Shown in pieces: positions 18,158 through 25,577 of a DNA stretch of 36,911 nt. Made by a program: the position numbers and the translations under genes. The notes under the pieces are model-generated. The model saw only the letters and a list, made by a program, of their open reading frames with translations. It was not told the DNA's origin and did no database searches. This DNA is from Gemmatimonadaceae bacterium (GTDB taxonomy: Bacteria; Gemmatimonadota; Gemmatimonadetes; Gemmatimonadales; Gemmatimonadaceae), in contig JANYIN010000044.1 in the NCBI GenBank assembly GCA_025362035.1, forward strand, positions 1 through 36,911, written 5' to 3'. Within the stretch, counting starts at the first letter, position 1; each line of letters begins with the position of its first letter.

Positions 18158-18352
18158 TCAGCCTTTCCACCGCGCCGCGTCGATGATGGACCACAGGTGG
18201 ATCAACCAACCCAGCCAGAAGAACCACAGGACGGCGGCAAGACAGAACTGGAAGATCGCCATCAGGAGACGACCCTGAACCAATTGCCCAAGTCCGGGGA
18301 TGAAGAAGCTGCAGACGGCGGCGATCACGTTGCCGGCAGAACCTTGTGACAT
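18158..18352 (-). CDS. Small two-helix membrane protein (TM2-like)
   Basis: The reading frame from ATG 18352 gives 64 residues: a short polar N-terminus, a first hydrophobic segment, the loop FIPGLGQLVQGR, and a second hydrophobic segment rich in Trp and Phe. The PGLGQxxxG motif between two helices is typical of TM2-like small membrane proteins. In-frame sequence before this ATG looks non-coding. Function is unknown. It lies 129 bp upstream of the adaptor gene on the same strand but may be transcribed alone. Confidence 0.6.
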   Translation of the reverse strand: MSQGSAGNVIAAVCSFFIPGLGQLVQGRLLMAIFQFCLAAVLWFFWLGWLIHLWSIIDAARWKG

Positions 18353-18482
18353 GGGCGATCCCGTGAGATGGGCAAGAGAATGCGCTGAGTCCGTGCTCCA
18401 GCAGCCGGACGGCGAACGGCACCTGCTCACCCTACGCGGGATGACCGGTCAGAGTGTCAACGCCGGCGCAAGGTTGCTCGCA

Positions 18483-19154
18483 TCACGAGCGGATCCGATT
18501 CAGCCATCTCCTGCTCTCGCGTCCGATCTCGTGGATTACCTCGGCGTCGGTGGTCCCTGACGACTTGAGCACGTGAAAGCTGTGATCGGCCCCTTCGATC
18601 CACCGCATGTCCCATGGCGCCTTCACCGTCGTCAGCGCGCGCTCCATCAACTCGCGCGTACACAGGGCGTCGCGCGTGCCGTTGAAGCAGAGGACAGGCA
18701 TACTGATTCGCGCGAGGTGAGCGTCGCGCCGCTTCTCGGGCTGGCCCGCCGGATGCAACGGATACGCGAGCAGCAGCAACCCGTCGGCCGAGAATCCGTC
18801 CGCGGCGAGTATCGATGCCGCGCGGCCACCCATCGACCGACCGCCGATGATCAGTCGGTTCGGCTGCAAAACCGCTCGCGCGTGCGAAACAATCGCCGCA
18901 ACCGTGTCCATCAGCCTCGGCATTGGATCCGGCCGCCCGCTCTTCCTTTCCTTGTACAGAAAGTTGAAGCGCACTACGCCGAGGCCTTCCATGCGCATGG
19001 CGTTGGCCGTGGCGAGCATGCCCTTATCAGACATGCTCCCGCCCGCCCCGTGTGCGCAGACGAACAAGGCGGCATCGTCGTCGCCCGCGCCGGGCTCGTA
19101 CACCGCAGACGTCTCGTCCGGACCGACCGCGACGCGCCACTCCGACAGATTCAC
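18483..19154 (-). CDS. KANL3/Tex30-type alpha/beta-hydrolase
   Basis: The 223-residue cytoplasmic protein has the alpha/beta-hydrolase core typical of the KANL3/Tex30 (dienelactone-hydrolase-like) group. It shows oxyanion motif AHGAGG (34-39), nucleophile elbow GGRSMGGR (S107), acid in NGTRDALC (D162) and catalytic His near EGADHSF (H191). The LLLLAYPLHPAGQPEKRR segment after the nucleophile is characteristic of this group. Its start codon overlaps the stop of the helicase-exonuclease gene by 4 nt (ATGA), so translation is probably coupled. Substrate is unknown; the coupling may be operon convenience or a functional link. Confidence 0.85.
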   Translation of the reverse strand: MNLSEWRVAVGPDETSAVYEPGAGDDDAALFVCAHGAGGSMSDKGMLATANAMRMEGLGVVRFNFLYKERKSGRPDPMPRLMDTVAAIVSHARAVLQPNRLIIGGRSMGGRAASILAADGFSADGLLLLAYPLHPAGQPEKRRDAHLARISMPVLCFNGTRDALCTRELMERALTTVKAPWDMRWIEGADHSFHVLKSSGTTDAEVIHEIGRESRRWLNRIRS

Positions 19155-22072
19155 TGTGCCGATCGAGGTGGAAGGTTCATTTCATCGAGAAACTGGTGCC
19201 CGCCCGTGGGCTTGTCGCCACGCGTGGCCGCACGCGTCAGCACGAGTCGATCCACGGTTCGTGTCATACCCACGTACAGCAGTCGGCGTGCCTCCTCGAT
19301 CTCCTCTTGCTTGGGGAGCCTGGTCGCGGAACCACCTGGAAGCTGTGCATCTTCTGCCCCCACAATGTACACTCGAGAGAACTCGAGCCCCTTGGTGGAG
19401 TGCAGCGTGAGCAGATTCACACGTTCGTGATCCGGCTCGTCACCGTCCCACCGGGAGAGCACCACCCGCTCGAGGAAAACGACCAGCTGCTCCGCAAGTG
19501 TTCCATCGGGAATCTCGCCGATCAACCGCCTGAGCCGCATCATCGGAGCAGGATAGCGTTCGTCGGCGGACTTCACCGTTCGAATTCTCACCATCAGTTC
19601 GGCGCCACCGAGCCGCTCGATGACTTCGTCCGCGCCGGGAATAGTGATGTCATCACCCGCTTCTTTCTCGTACGACTCGAGCGCGCCGCTGTATTTGCCG
19701 AGCGAAAACGGAACACACATCCCGCGAAAGAGCCGGGCTTCGCCACCCAGCGACTCGTCGTCGCACAGTGCCAGCGCAATACCGAGATGGCCCAGCAGCT
19801 CGACCAACGCCGTCCGTCTCGCGCGTGATACCTTCATCTTGCCGAGTTCGAGCAGGACGAGCGCGAGCGCCTTGGTGTCATCCAGCGCGCGATGGGATTG
19901 CCCCGTCTCGATGTCGAAGTGCCGAGCCAAGTCGACGAGCTTGCGACTGGTCGGGAAGAGGTCGCGGGCCAGCGGCAGCGTGTCGAAGGTGCAGAGGTCG
20001 AAGGTTCCACCCACCTCCCTGGCAACACGGACGAGGATCGGGAAGTCGAAGTCGTATCCGTTGTGGGCTACGATCACGTCGTCGCCGCAGAACGCTCGGA
20101 ACAGCGGCCAGACATCGTCGATCCTGGGCGACCCGGTCACGTCCGCGTCACTGATGTGATGGGTCGCCATCGCGCCGGCGGCTATCGGTCCTCGAGGCTT
20201 GACCAGTGAGTGAAAGGTCTCGGTAATCGTTCCCTCGCGCACTCGGACAGCCGCGATCTCGACGATTTCCGACGAACCGACGTCGCGGTCGGTCGTCTCG
20301 AGATCCACGGCCGTGAAGTTCGTGAACGCCACCGATGAATCGGCCATCTCGATCAGCTGCGCTGCCTTGAATACGCCCAAGGGCAAGCCAACCGAGCGGA
20401 CATCATCGAGGCAGAGACGCTCGGCACTGGCGCTTGGCTGTTTACCGCGAACGGCGGTAACGCCGATGTCGCGGAGCATGCCTTGGATAGGTATGTCTGC
20501 CCCATTCATCGGGGGGATCCACACCTCGGCCCGACGGTCGCGCGCCGACTGCAGTCGCTGCGCAAGCGCGACGACGTCGGGCAGCCCGGCGGGGTCGCTG
20601 ATTTCGTCGTGCCGGTCGTCGAGCACAGAACGCAGCTTGCCGACGCGTCGCGACAACAGCTCCTGCACGAGTGTGGCGAGTGTTTCGTGCTGTTTGCCGA
20701 CCGCTTCCAGATTCTTCCAGTCGGCGAGGGCGCGGCGCAGCTGGCGCGCGTTGTCGTCGGCCCGCGGCAGACGGGTGGCCATCCGCCGAAGCTGGCGGCG
20801 GAGATCGCCTCCGCTTTCTTCGGTTTTGGCTCGTGCCTCGTCGAACAACGAACGCGGCAGCACCGCGTTGAAGAACGCATCACGACACACGTCGTCAGCC
20901 GGGCGCGCGATCACGCGCGCTGCCGCGATCACGTACGCAACGATGGGGTCGTCGGCAAGGGCACGCCCCTGTGCCAAACGGCACGGAATGCTGGCGTTCA
21001 GAAGCGCGGCCTCGAGGTGTTCGCCGATCTGATGCTTGCGATACAGCAGGGCGAAGTCGCCCCAGCTCAACCCATGCGCGTCGTGGTCTCGTCGGACGTC
21101 CTCGATCAACCAGGTGGACTCTGCCAAGTCAGTGTCGAAGCTCACGGCCTCCACCGGGAACGCGGACGCGAGGCGCGCGCGGGGAACAATCCGATCGGAA
21201 AAGATCTGGGGATTCAACGCGACGAGCGAACGCGCACTGGCGAAGACGTTGCTCGGACAACGATGGTTCTCCGCGAGATGAAGCCGCTCGGGGAGAAAGT
21301 CGGTGTCGTTGAGGAAGTTCAGGAAGACCTTGGCGTCGGCACCAGCCCACGAGTAGATCGACTGTTCGTCGTCGCCCACGCCGACGACGTGCTTGTGGTC
21401 GCGCGCCAGGGCCTTGATCACGCGATACTGCACGGGATTCAGGTCCTGAAACTCGTCCACGAGCACCACGTCCCACTGGCCGCGCACTGCCCGCTCGTCG
21501 TCGTGTTGCTCGAGCAGCTCGGCTGCCTTGATCACGAGCGTATCGAAGTCCAGCACGTTGCGCAGGGCGAGATAGCGCTCGTACTTGTCGAACAGCGCCA
21601 AGTCGTCGTGAAAGAGCGCATCCCCGCGAAAGCGGTACGCCGAGAAACGGCTGAGCGTGTTGCGATGCCATCGACGCGGCCCTTCGATGCGACGGAGCAC
21701 GGCACACTGGTACTCGTCGTCGGCGATTCCGAACCCCGCATCGAGCCCAACCTTCGTGCCGTATTTCCGCAGCACGTCGGCACAGAAGGCGTGAATCGTT
21801 CCGCGCGTGACGCGCCCAGCGCGGTCGCCGAGGCGCGCTTCGAGACGGTGGGCGATTTCGCCCGCCGCCTTGTTGGTGAAGGTGAATGCGCAAATGCGCG
21901 CCGGATCCACGCCGTGGTGTTCGATCAGGAAGCGGATGCGTTCGATGAGACAGTACGTCTTACCAGCACCCGGGCCGGCGAGCACGAGTAGCGAACGAGC
22001 GGGTGCCTCGATCGCGGCTCGCTGGGACGGAGTGGGGACGGCGAGCGCCGGGTTCTCACCGCATTGGGTCAT
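19151..22072 (-). CDS. UvrD/Rep-family helicase with internal DEDDh (DnaQ-like) exonuclease domain
   Basis: ATG 22072 was chosen because the normal superfamily 1 N-terminus begins right after it; 52 further in-frame residues upstream look non-coding. The product is 973 residues. Helicase motifs in order: Q-motif region PTPSQRAAI, Walker A GPGAGKT (33-39), Ia AFTFTNKAA, II DEFQD (206-210), III GDDEQSIYSWAGA, IV FALLYR, V LLTLHSTKGLEF (H891), VI YVGMTRTVDRL. Between IV and V, at about 585-745, lies a full DEDDh exonuclease: DLET (D590), HNGYDFDFP (H670, D674) and HRALDD (H727, D731). It would be a 3'-5' translocase with a built-in 3'-5' exonuclease for DNA repair or processing. No frameshift is seen. 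Confidence 0.92.
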   Translation of the reverse strand: MTQCGENPALAVPTPSQRAAIEAPARSLLVLAGPGAGKTYCLIERIRFLIEHHGVDPARICAFTFTNKAAGEIAHRLEARLGDRAGRVTRGTIHAFCADVLRKYGTKVGLDAGFGIADDEYQCAVLRRIEGPRRWHRNTLSRFSAYRFRGDALFHDDLALFDKYERYLALRNVLDFDTLVIKAAELLEQHDDERAVRGQWDVVLVDEFQDLNPVQYRVIKALARDHKHVVGVGDDEQSIYSWAGADAKVFLNFLNDTDFLPERLHLAENHRCPSNVFASARSLVALNPQIFSDRIVPRARLASAFPVEAVSFDTDLAESTWLIEDVRRDHDAHGLSWGDFALLYRKHQIGEHLEAALLNASIPCRLAQGRALADDPIVAYVIAAARVIARPADDVCRDAFFNAVLPRSLFDEARAKTEESGGDLRRQLRRMATRLPRADDNARQLRRALADWKNLEAVGKQHETLATLVQELLSRRVGKLRSVLDDRHDEISDPAGLPDVVALAQRLQSARDRRAEVWIPPMNGADIPIQGMLRDIGVTAVRGKQPSASAERLCLDDVRSVGLPLGVFKAAQLIEMADSSVAFTNFTAVDLETTDRDVGSSEIVEIAAVRVREGTITETFHSLVKPRGPIAAGAMATHHISDADVTGSPRIDDVWPLFRAFCGDDVIVAHNGYDFDFPILVRVAREVGGTFDLCTFDTLPLARDLFPTSRKLVDLARHFDIETGQSHRALDDTKALALVLLELGKMKVSRARRTALVELLGHLGIALALCDDESLGGEARLFRGMCVPFSLGKYSGALESYEKEAGDDITIPGADEVIERLGGAELMVRIRTVKSADERYPAPMMRLRRLIGEIPDGTLAEQLVVFLERVVLSRWDGDEPDHERVNLLTLHSTKGLEFSRVYIVGAEDAQLPGGSATRLPKQEEIEEARRLLYVGMTRTVDRLVLTRAATRGDKPTGGHQFLDEMNLPPRSAQ

Positions 22073-22145
22073 ATCGAGAAACGTCCCCAACGGCACGCCC
22101 GGGGTCAACGGCACGGCCAGCGGGTTTCGCACGAGCCCAAGAGGC

Positions 22146-22164
22146 TCTAGACTCAGAGTCCAGA
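22146..22164. repeat. Short inverted repeat in the helicase/VOC divergent gap
   Basis: TCTAGACTC and GAGTCCAGA are inverted copies with one mismatch, separated by one base. They sit between the helicase start (22072) and the VOC start (22208). The layout suits a small dimeric regulator, but nothing else supports this. Confidence 0.3.
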
Positions 22165-22207
22165 CGGATCGTCGAACGCCAGTCGCCCACTCCAACTTCA
22201 GGACACC

Positions 22208-22570
22208 ATGCCGCCAACGTTTGGGCACGGAAAAGTCTGCTATCTCGATGTACCGGCAGCGGACATCGCGACATCTGCAGAGTTCTATCGAAAGGTGTTC
22301 GGCTGGCAGTCGCGTCGGCGCGATGACGGGTCGCTCGGCTTCGACGATGGCGTTGGTCAGGTGAGCGGCAGTTGGTCGGTGGGCCGTCCGCCGTCAGTGC
22401 CGGGCATCGTGATCTCGATCATGGTGGACGATGCAGCCGCGACGTGTGAGGCAATCATGGCGGAGGGCTGCGAAATCGTCCAGCCCATCGGCGCCGAGGC
22501 GCCGGAGATCACGGCGCACTTCCGTGACCCTGGGGGGAACGTGCTCGGGGTGTATCAAGACCGAAGCTAA
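22208..22570 (+). CDS. VOC-family (glyoxalase/bleomycin-resistance fold) protein
   Basis: ATG 22208 is preceded by AGGA. The 120-residue protein fits the two beta-alpha-beta-beta-beta modules of the VOC fold: KVCYLDVPAADIATSAEFY opens the first, and IVISIMVDDAAATCEAI opens the second. It ends with FRDPGGNVLGVYQ, the usual final strand with a metal-ligand-like segment. The AEFYRKVFGW pattern is typical of small stand-alone VOC proteins of unknown substrate. It is divergent from the helicase gene and converges with the ankyrin gene. No specific reaction can be assigned. Confidence 0.85.
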   Translation: MPPTFGHGKVCYLDVPAADIATSAEFYRKVFGWQSRRRDDGSLGFDDGVGQVSGSWSVGRPPSVPGIVISIMVDDAAATCEAIMAEGCEIVQPIGAEAPEITAHFRDPGGNVLGVYQDRS

Positions 22571-22630
22571 TGGACCAGTGGGTCTTGCCGCTGCCCCGAA
22601 TGGAGATCGGCGGGAGATCACACTCATCGC

Positions 22631-23884
22631 TCAGGTCGTGCCGCCTCGGTCGGCGAGCAGACTCATCGCTGACTCGCTGACGAGCAGCTTGTCCTTGAAC
22701 TGCTGGCCCCACGCGAGTGGCGTGACGTCGCGGCACTCCTGCACCTCGCCGTTCGTGTGCGTCTTCCGCAGCGACGCGTGAGCGTTTGGATTTGCGCCGC
22801 GGTCGAGCAGGAGTTGCGCGAATGGAGAGTCGACGTTCTCGCCGCGATAGTTCCCCCAGAAATTGGCGTAGCACACGACGGCGCCAAACAGGGGCGTATG
22901 CCCGCCGAAACCCTGGTCGTCAATGGCCGCCCGTACGTCCGCATCCATGCCACGGTCGAGCAGCCACGTCGCAATCCCGATCTCGTCGTAGTCCACGCAA
23001 AGGTGCAGGAGGGTAGTCCCGGCAAGCGGCGTCCCCTGGGTGCCGATGTAGTCGTCACAACCCAACTCCGGGGGATAGATCTCCTCGTGCGAGAAGGTTC
23101 GCTCCAGCAGCATTGGATCTCGGCGGAGATGCGCCTCGAGGAGATCGAGGCGACCACGATGCAGCGCCATCGTTGGTGTGTCCGGCAACTCGATCCCGTG
23201 CTCGACGTACATCTCCAGGATACGATGCTTTTCCTCCGGCTTTCGGCTGTCCGAGAACAGCACGACGTTCACCGGGGCGACGCGATTGCCGTGCTCATCG
23301 CAGACGGTCGCTCCCAGTTCGAGCATCAGCGCCGTGCCCGACGCGCTCAGCGTGTACGCTGGGCCGTCGAGCGCGTTATCCGGAAGAGTCGGGGTGCCCG
23401 CCATTTGGTACAGCATCCGCGCCGTTTCCGTCCGCCCCTGCAACGTCGCCCGCCCTATAGCATGCTGGAGATCCGAGGCGCCCAGACTGTGGAGCATCCT
23501 GATGATTTCGTCTCGCCCGAGGTTCGCGGCGTAGCTCAGCGGCGGGCCCCAGTTGCTATCGGTCCGGATCAGAGCATGCTCGTGCAGCAGCGCGGGGCTT
23601 TCCGTGACAATCTCGCGGACCGTGTTCAGGTCATTGCGCCAGATGGCGTCGACGATCCGATACGCCAGCACGAGCCGAGCCCAGCTCGGGGCATCATAGC
23701 CGCGAGCGAGCACGAGCTGAGCGTCCGCGAGCTTTGCGGTCGCCGGCAGGACAGCGTCTGGATGATGGGTTGCGAACTGCTCGACAGCGTCTGGATCCCC
23801 GCTGCGAAACGCGCGTAGCAGGTCCTTCGCTTGGTGCCTCAGTTGATCCAGGTCGGGGCGAACCGGCAGTCTTCGGCTTGGCAC
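22631..23884 (-). CDS. Ankyrin-repeat protein
   Basis: GTG 23884 was chosen because AAGGAGG stands 6 nt before it, the best ribosome-binding site in the window. It also yields the N-terminus VPSRRLPVRPDLDQLRHQAKDLLRAF, whose core is usual in this family. An in-frame start at 24019 adds 45 low-quality residues. The product is 417 residues with several ankyrin-like helical pairs: GRATLQGRTETARMLYQMAG, TTLLHLCVDYDEIGIATWLL, HTPLFGAVVCY and QLLLDRGANPNAHAS. No signal peptide is present, so it is cytoplasmic. Ankyrin repeats bind other proteins; the partner is unknown. It is divergent from the dipeptidase gene across 234 bp, which contains GGTTCgcaaGAACC at 23937-23950. Confidence 0.8.
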   Translation of the reverse strand: MPSRRLPVRPDLDQLRHQAKDLLRAFRSGDPDAVEQFATHHPDAVLPATAKLADAQLVLARGYDAPSWARLVLAYRIVDAIWRNDLNTVREIVTESPALLHEHALIRTDSNWGPPLSYAANLGRDEIIRMLHSLGASDLQHAIGRATLQGRTETARMLYQMAGTPTLPDNALDGPAYTLSASGTALMLELGATVCDEHGNRVAPVNVVLFSDSRKPEEKHRILEMYVEHGIELPDTPTMALHRGRLDLLEAHLRRDPMLLERTFSHEEIYPPELGCDDYIGTQGTPLAGTTLLHLCVDYDEIGIATWLLDRGMDADVRAAIDDQGFGGHTPLFGAVVCYANFWGNYRGENVDSPFAQLLLDRGANPNAHASLRKTHTNGEVQECRDVTPLAWGQQFKDKLLVSESAMSLLADRGGTT

Positions 23885-24118
23885 GACGAGCCTCCTTGCA
23901 GCACGCCCGCGGTCCGCATGCGTCGGGCAGGAAGGAGGTTCGCAAGAACCGCGTGGTACCGGCAGCCGTGCCAGGTGGACTCGGTCCTTTCCGCGGACGG
24001 GGGGCGCCCTGAGCGCCACGAGTGAGAATACGGAGCGCTGCGCGTAGCGTCAAGCAACACTATCGTGCGGCGGCACCGCGCCCATAGTATAGACGATCCC
24101 TTCCCTGGACAACACAGA

Positions 24119-25534
24119 ATGCGCCGACTCCAGCGCGCTGCCTGCGCTGCCGCGCTCTCCACCGGCATGGCCTGCGCTGGTGTGACGCACCCGCAATCCA
24201 CTCCGCCGATCCTCCCGCAGGACGACGCGCTGACCGGCATCGCGAAGCGCGTGCACGCGAAGGTAATGACGCTCGACACGCACGTGGACATCGATCCCCA
24301 AAACTTCCAGGTTGGAGAGCGCAACTACGCACAGCGCCTCGATACGCAAGTCGACCTCACCAAGATGGAAGACGGAAAGCTCGACGCCGTCTTCTTTTCC
24401 ATCTTCGCGGGGCAGGGCCCGCTGGACTCCGCTGGGTTCACCCGAGCCTACGCGACGGACACGGCGAAGTTCAACGCGGTCCACCGTCTCGCGGAACAGA
24501 TTGCGCCGTCGCGAATCGAGATCGCTTACACAGCGGCCGACGCGCGCCGCATCTACGCCAGCGGAAAAAAGATCGCGTTCATGGGTGTAGAGAACGGATA
24601 CGGCATCGGAACCGACATCACGCGCGTGAAGGAGTTCTACGACCGTGGCGCGCGGTACATGTCATTGGCACACAATGGCCACAGTCAGCTCTCGGACTCG
24701 AATACCGGCGAAATCGACGACCAATGGATGTGGACCGGTCTTTCCCCGCTGGGTAAACGGGTCATTGTCGAAATGAACCGGCTCGGCATGATGATCGACG
24801 TGTCGCATCCGTCGAAAGGCTCCATGATGCAGACGCTCGCGCTCACGAAGGCGCCGGTCATCGCCTCCCACTCGGGCGTCCGCTCCCTCTGCAACGTCTC
24901 GCGAAATCTCGACGACGAGGAGCTTCGTGCATTGGGCGAAAATGGCGGCGTCGTCCAGCTCGTGGCGTTTCGCGGCTACGTCAAGTGTGATCCAAAGGCC
25001 GATGCCGCGCGCGCCGCGGCGATCGCGAGCTTGAATCAGGAATTCGGCATCGCGCCCGTCACCCGTCCGGTCGGTACCGGAAGAGCTGCAGCGGCGCCGC
25101 GCGGTCCGGTGGCGGGAATGCCCGGATTGTCGTGCGCTTCCACCGGCCGCGCCACGGGAGTCGCGCCTGTTAACCCGCAGATCGCCGCCCTTCCCACCGA
25201 CCGCCGGCAGGCATACGACGAGCGGCTGCGACAGATCTCGGCCAGCTATCCGCGGGCTACTGGGGCCACCGTTAGGGACTATGTCGATCACATCGACTAT
25301 GTGACCAAAATGATCGGACTGGACCACGTGGGCATCAGTTCCGACTTTGACGGCGGTGGCGGCGTGGACGGTTTCAATTGCGCGTTGGAAGCCGTGAACG
25401 TCACCAGAGAACTCGTGCGTCGAGGCTATACCGAAGAACAGACTCAGAAGATCTGGAGCGGAAACCTGCTGCGTGTGCTAGAGCAGGTCGAGCAGACCGC
25501 CAGGAAAATTCAATCGGGAAAGACCACCACGTGA
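24119..25534 (+). CDS. Secreted membrane dipeptidase (renal dipeptidase-like), peptidase M19
   Basis: ATG 24119 starts a basic, hydrophobic export signal (MRRLQRAACAAAL) that may end in a lipidated Cys (C19); in-frame sequence back to 24065 looks non-coding. The product is 471 residues. M19 dinuclear zinc ligands are visible: LDTHVDI (H55, D57), GVENGYGIG (E158), SLAHNGHS (H185) and IDVSHPS (H230). ASHSGVR and DHVGISSDFDG complete the active site. It hydrolyses dipeptides, including those with a D-residue at the C-terminus. A Pro/Ala/Gly-rich insertion of some 50 residues at about 300-350 is unusual for the family. A TAGTAT hexamer near 24086 may be its -10 element. Confidence 0.92.
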   Translation: MRRLQRAACAAALSTGMACAGVTHPQSTPPILPQDDALTGIAKRVHAKVMTLDTHVDIDPQNFQVGERNYAQRLDTQVDLTKMEDGKLDAVFFSIFAGQGPLDSAGFTRAYATDTAKFNAVHRLAEQIAPSRIEIAYTAADARRIYASGKKIAFMGVENGYGIGTDITRVKEFYDRGARYMSLAHNGHSQLSDSNTGEIDDQWMWTGLSPLGKRVIVEMNRLGMMIDVSHPSKGSMMQTLALTKAPVIASHSGVRSLCNVSRNLDDEELRALGENGGVVQLVAFRGYVKCDPKADAARAAAIASLNQEFGIAPVTRPVGTGRAAAAPRGPVAGMPGLSCASTGRATGVAPVNPQIAALPTDRRQAYDERLRQISASYPRATGATVRDYVDHIDYVTKMIGLDHVGISSDFDGGGGVDGFNCALEAVNVTRELVRRGYTEEQTQKIWSGNLLRVLEQVEQTARKIQSGKTTT

Positions 25535-25564
25535 CCTCGAACCGTCACGCTCCAACTTGCACTC

Positions 25565-25570
25565 TATAAT
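25565..25570 (+). promoter_or_regulatory. Possible -10 element for leaderless transcription of the propeller gene
   Basis: A consensus TATAAT ends exactly 7 nt before ATG 25578, the spacing expected if transcription starts at the A of the ATG. No convincing -35 hexamer is seen 17 nt upstream, and no Shine-Dalgarno sequence precedes any candidate start. The dipeptidase gene ends only 31 bp before this hexamer, so readthrough is the alternative. Confidence 0.4.
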
Positions 25571-25577
25571 GGCTTCA

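Noticed and set aside
16727..18349. 540-codon plus-strand open frame opposite the adaptor gene
   Set aside because: Composition is Arg/Gly/Asp-rich with no motif; the minus strand has a complete HlyD-type protein.
20483..21991. 502-codon plus-strand open frame opposite the helicase gene
   Set aside because: Shadow of the high-GC helicase frame; no recognisable fold, and the helicase motifs are perfect.
23937..23950. GGTTCGCAAGAACC palindrome upstream of the ankyrin gene as an operator
   Set aside because: Arms are only five bases, and short palindromes of this size are expected by chance in high-GC sequence.
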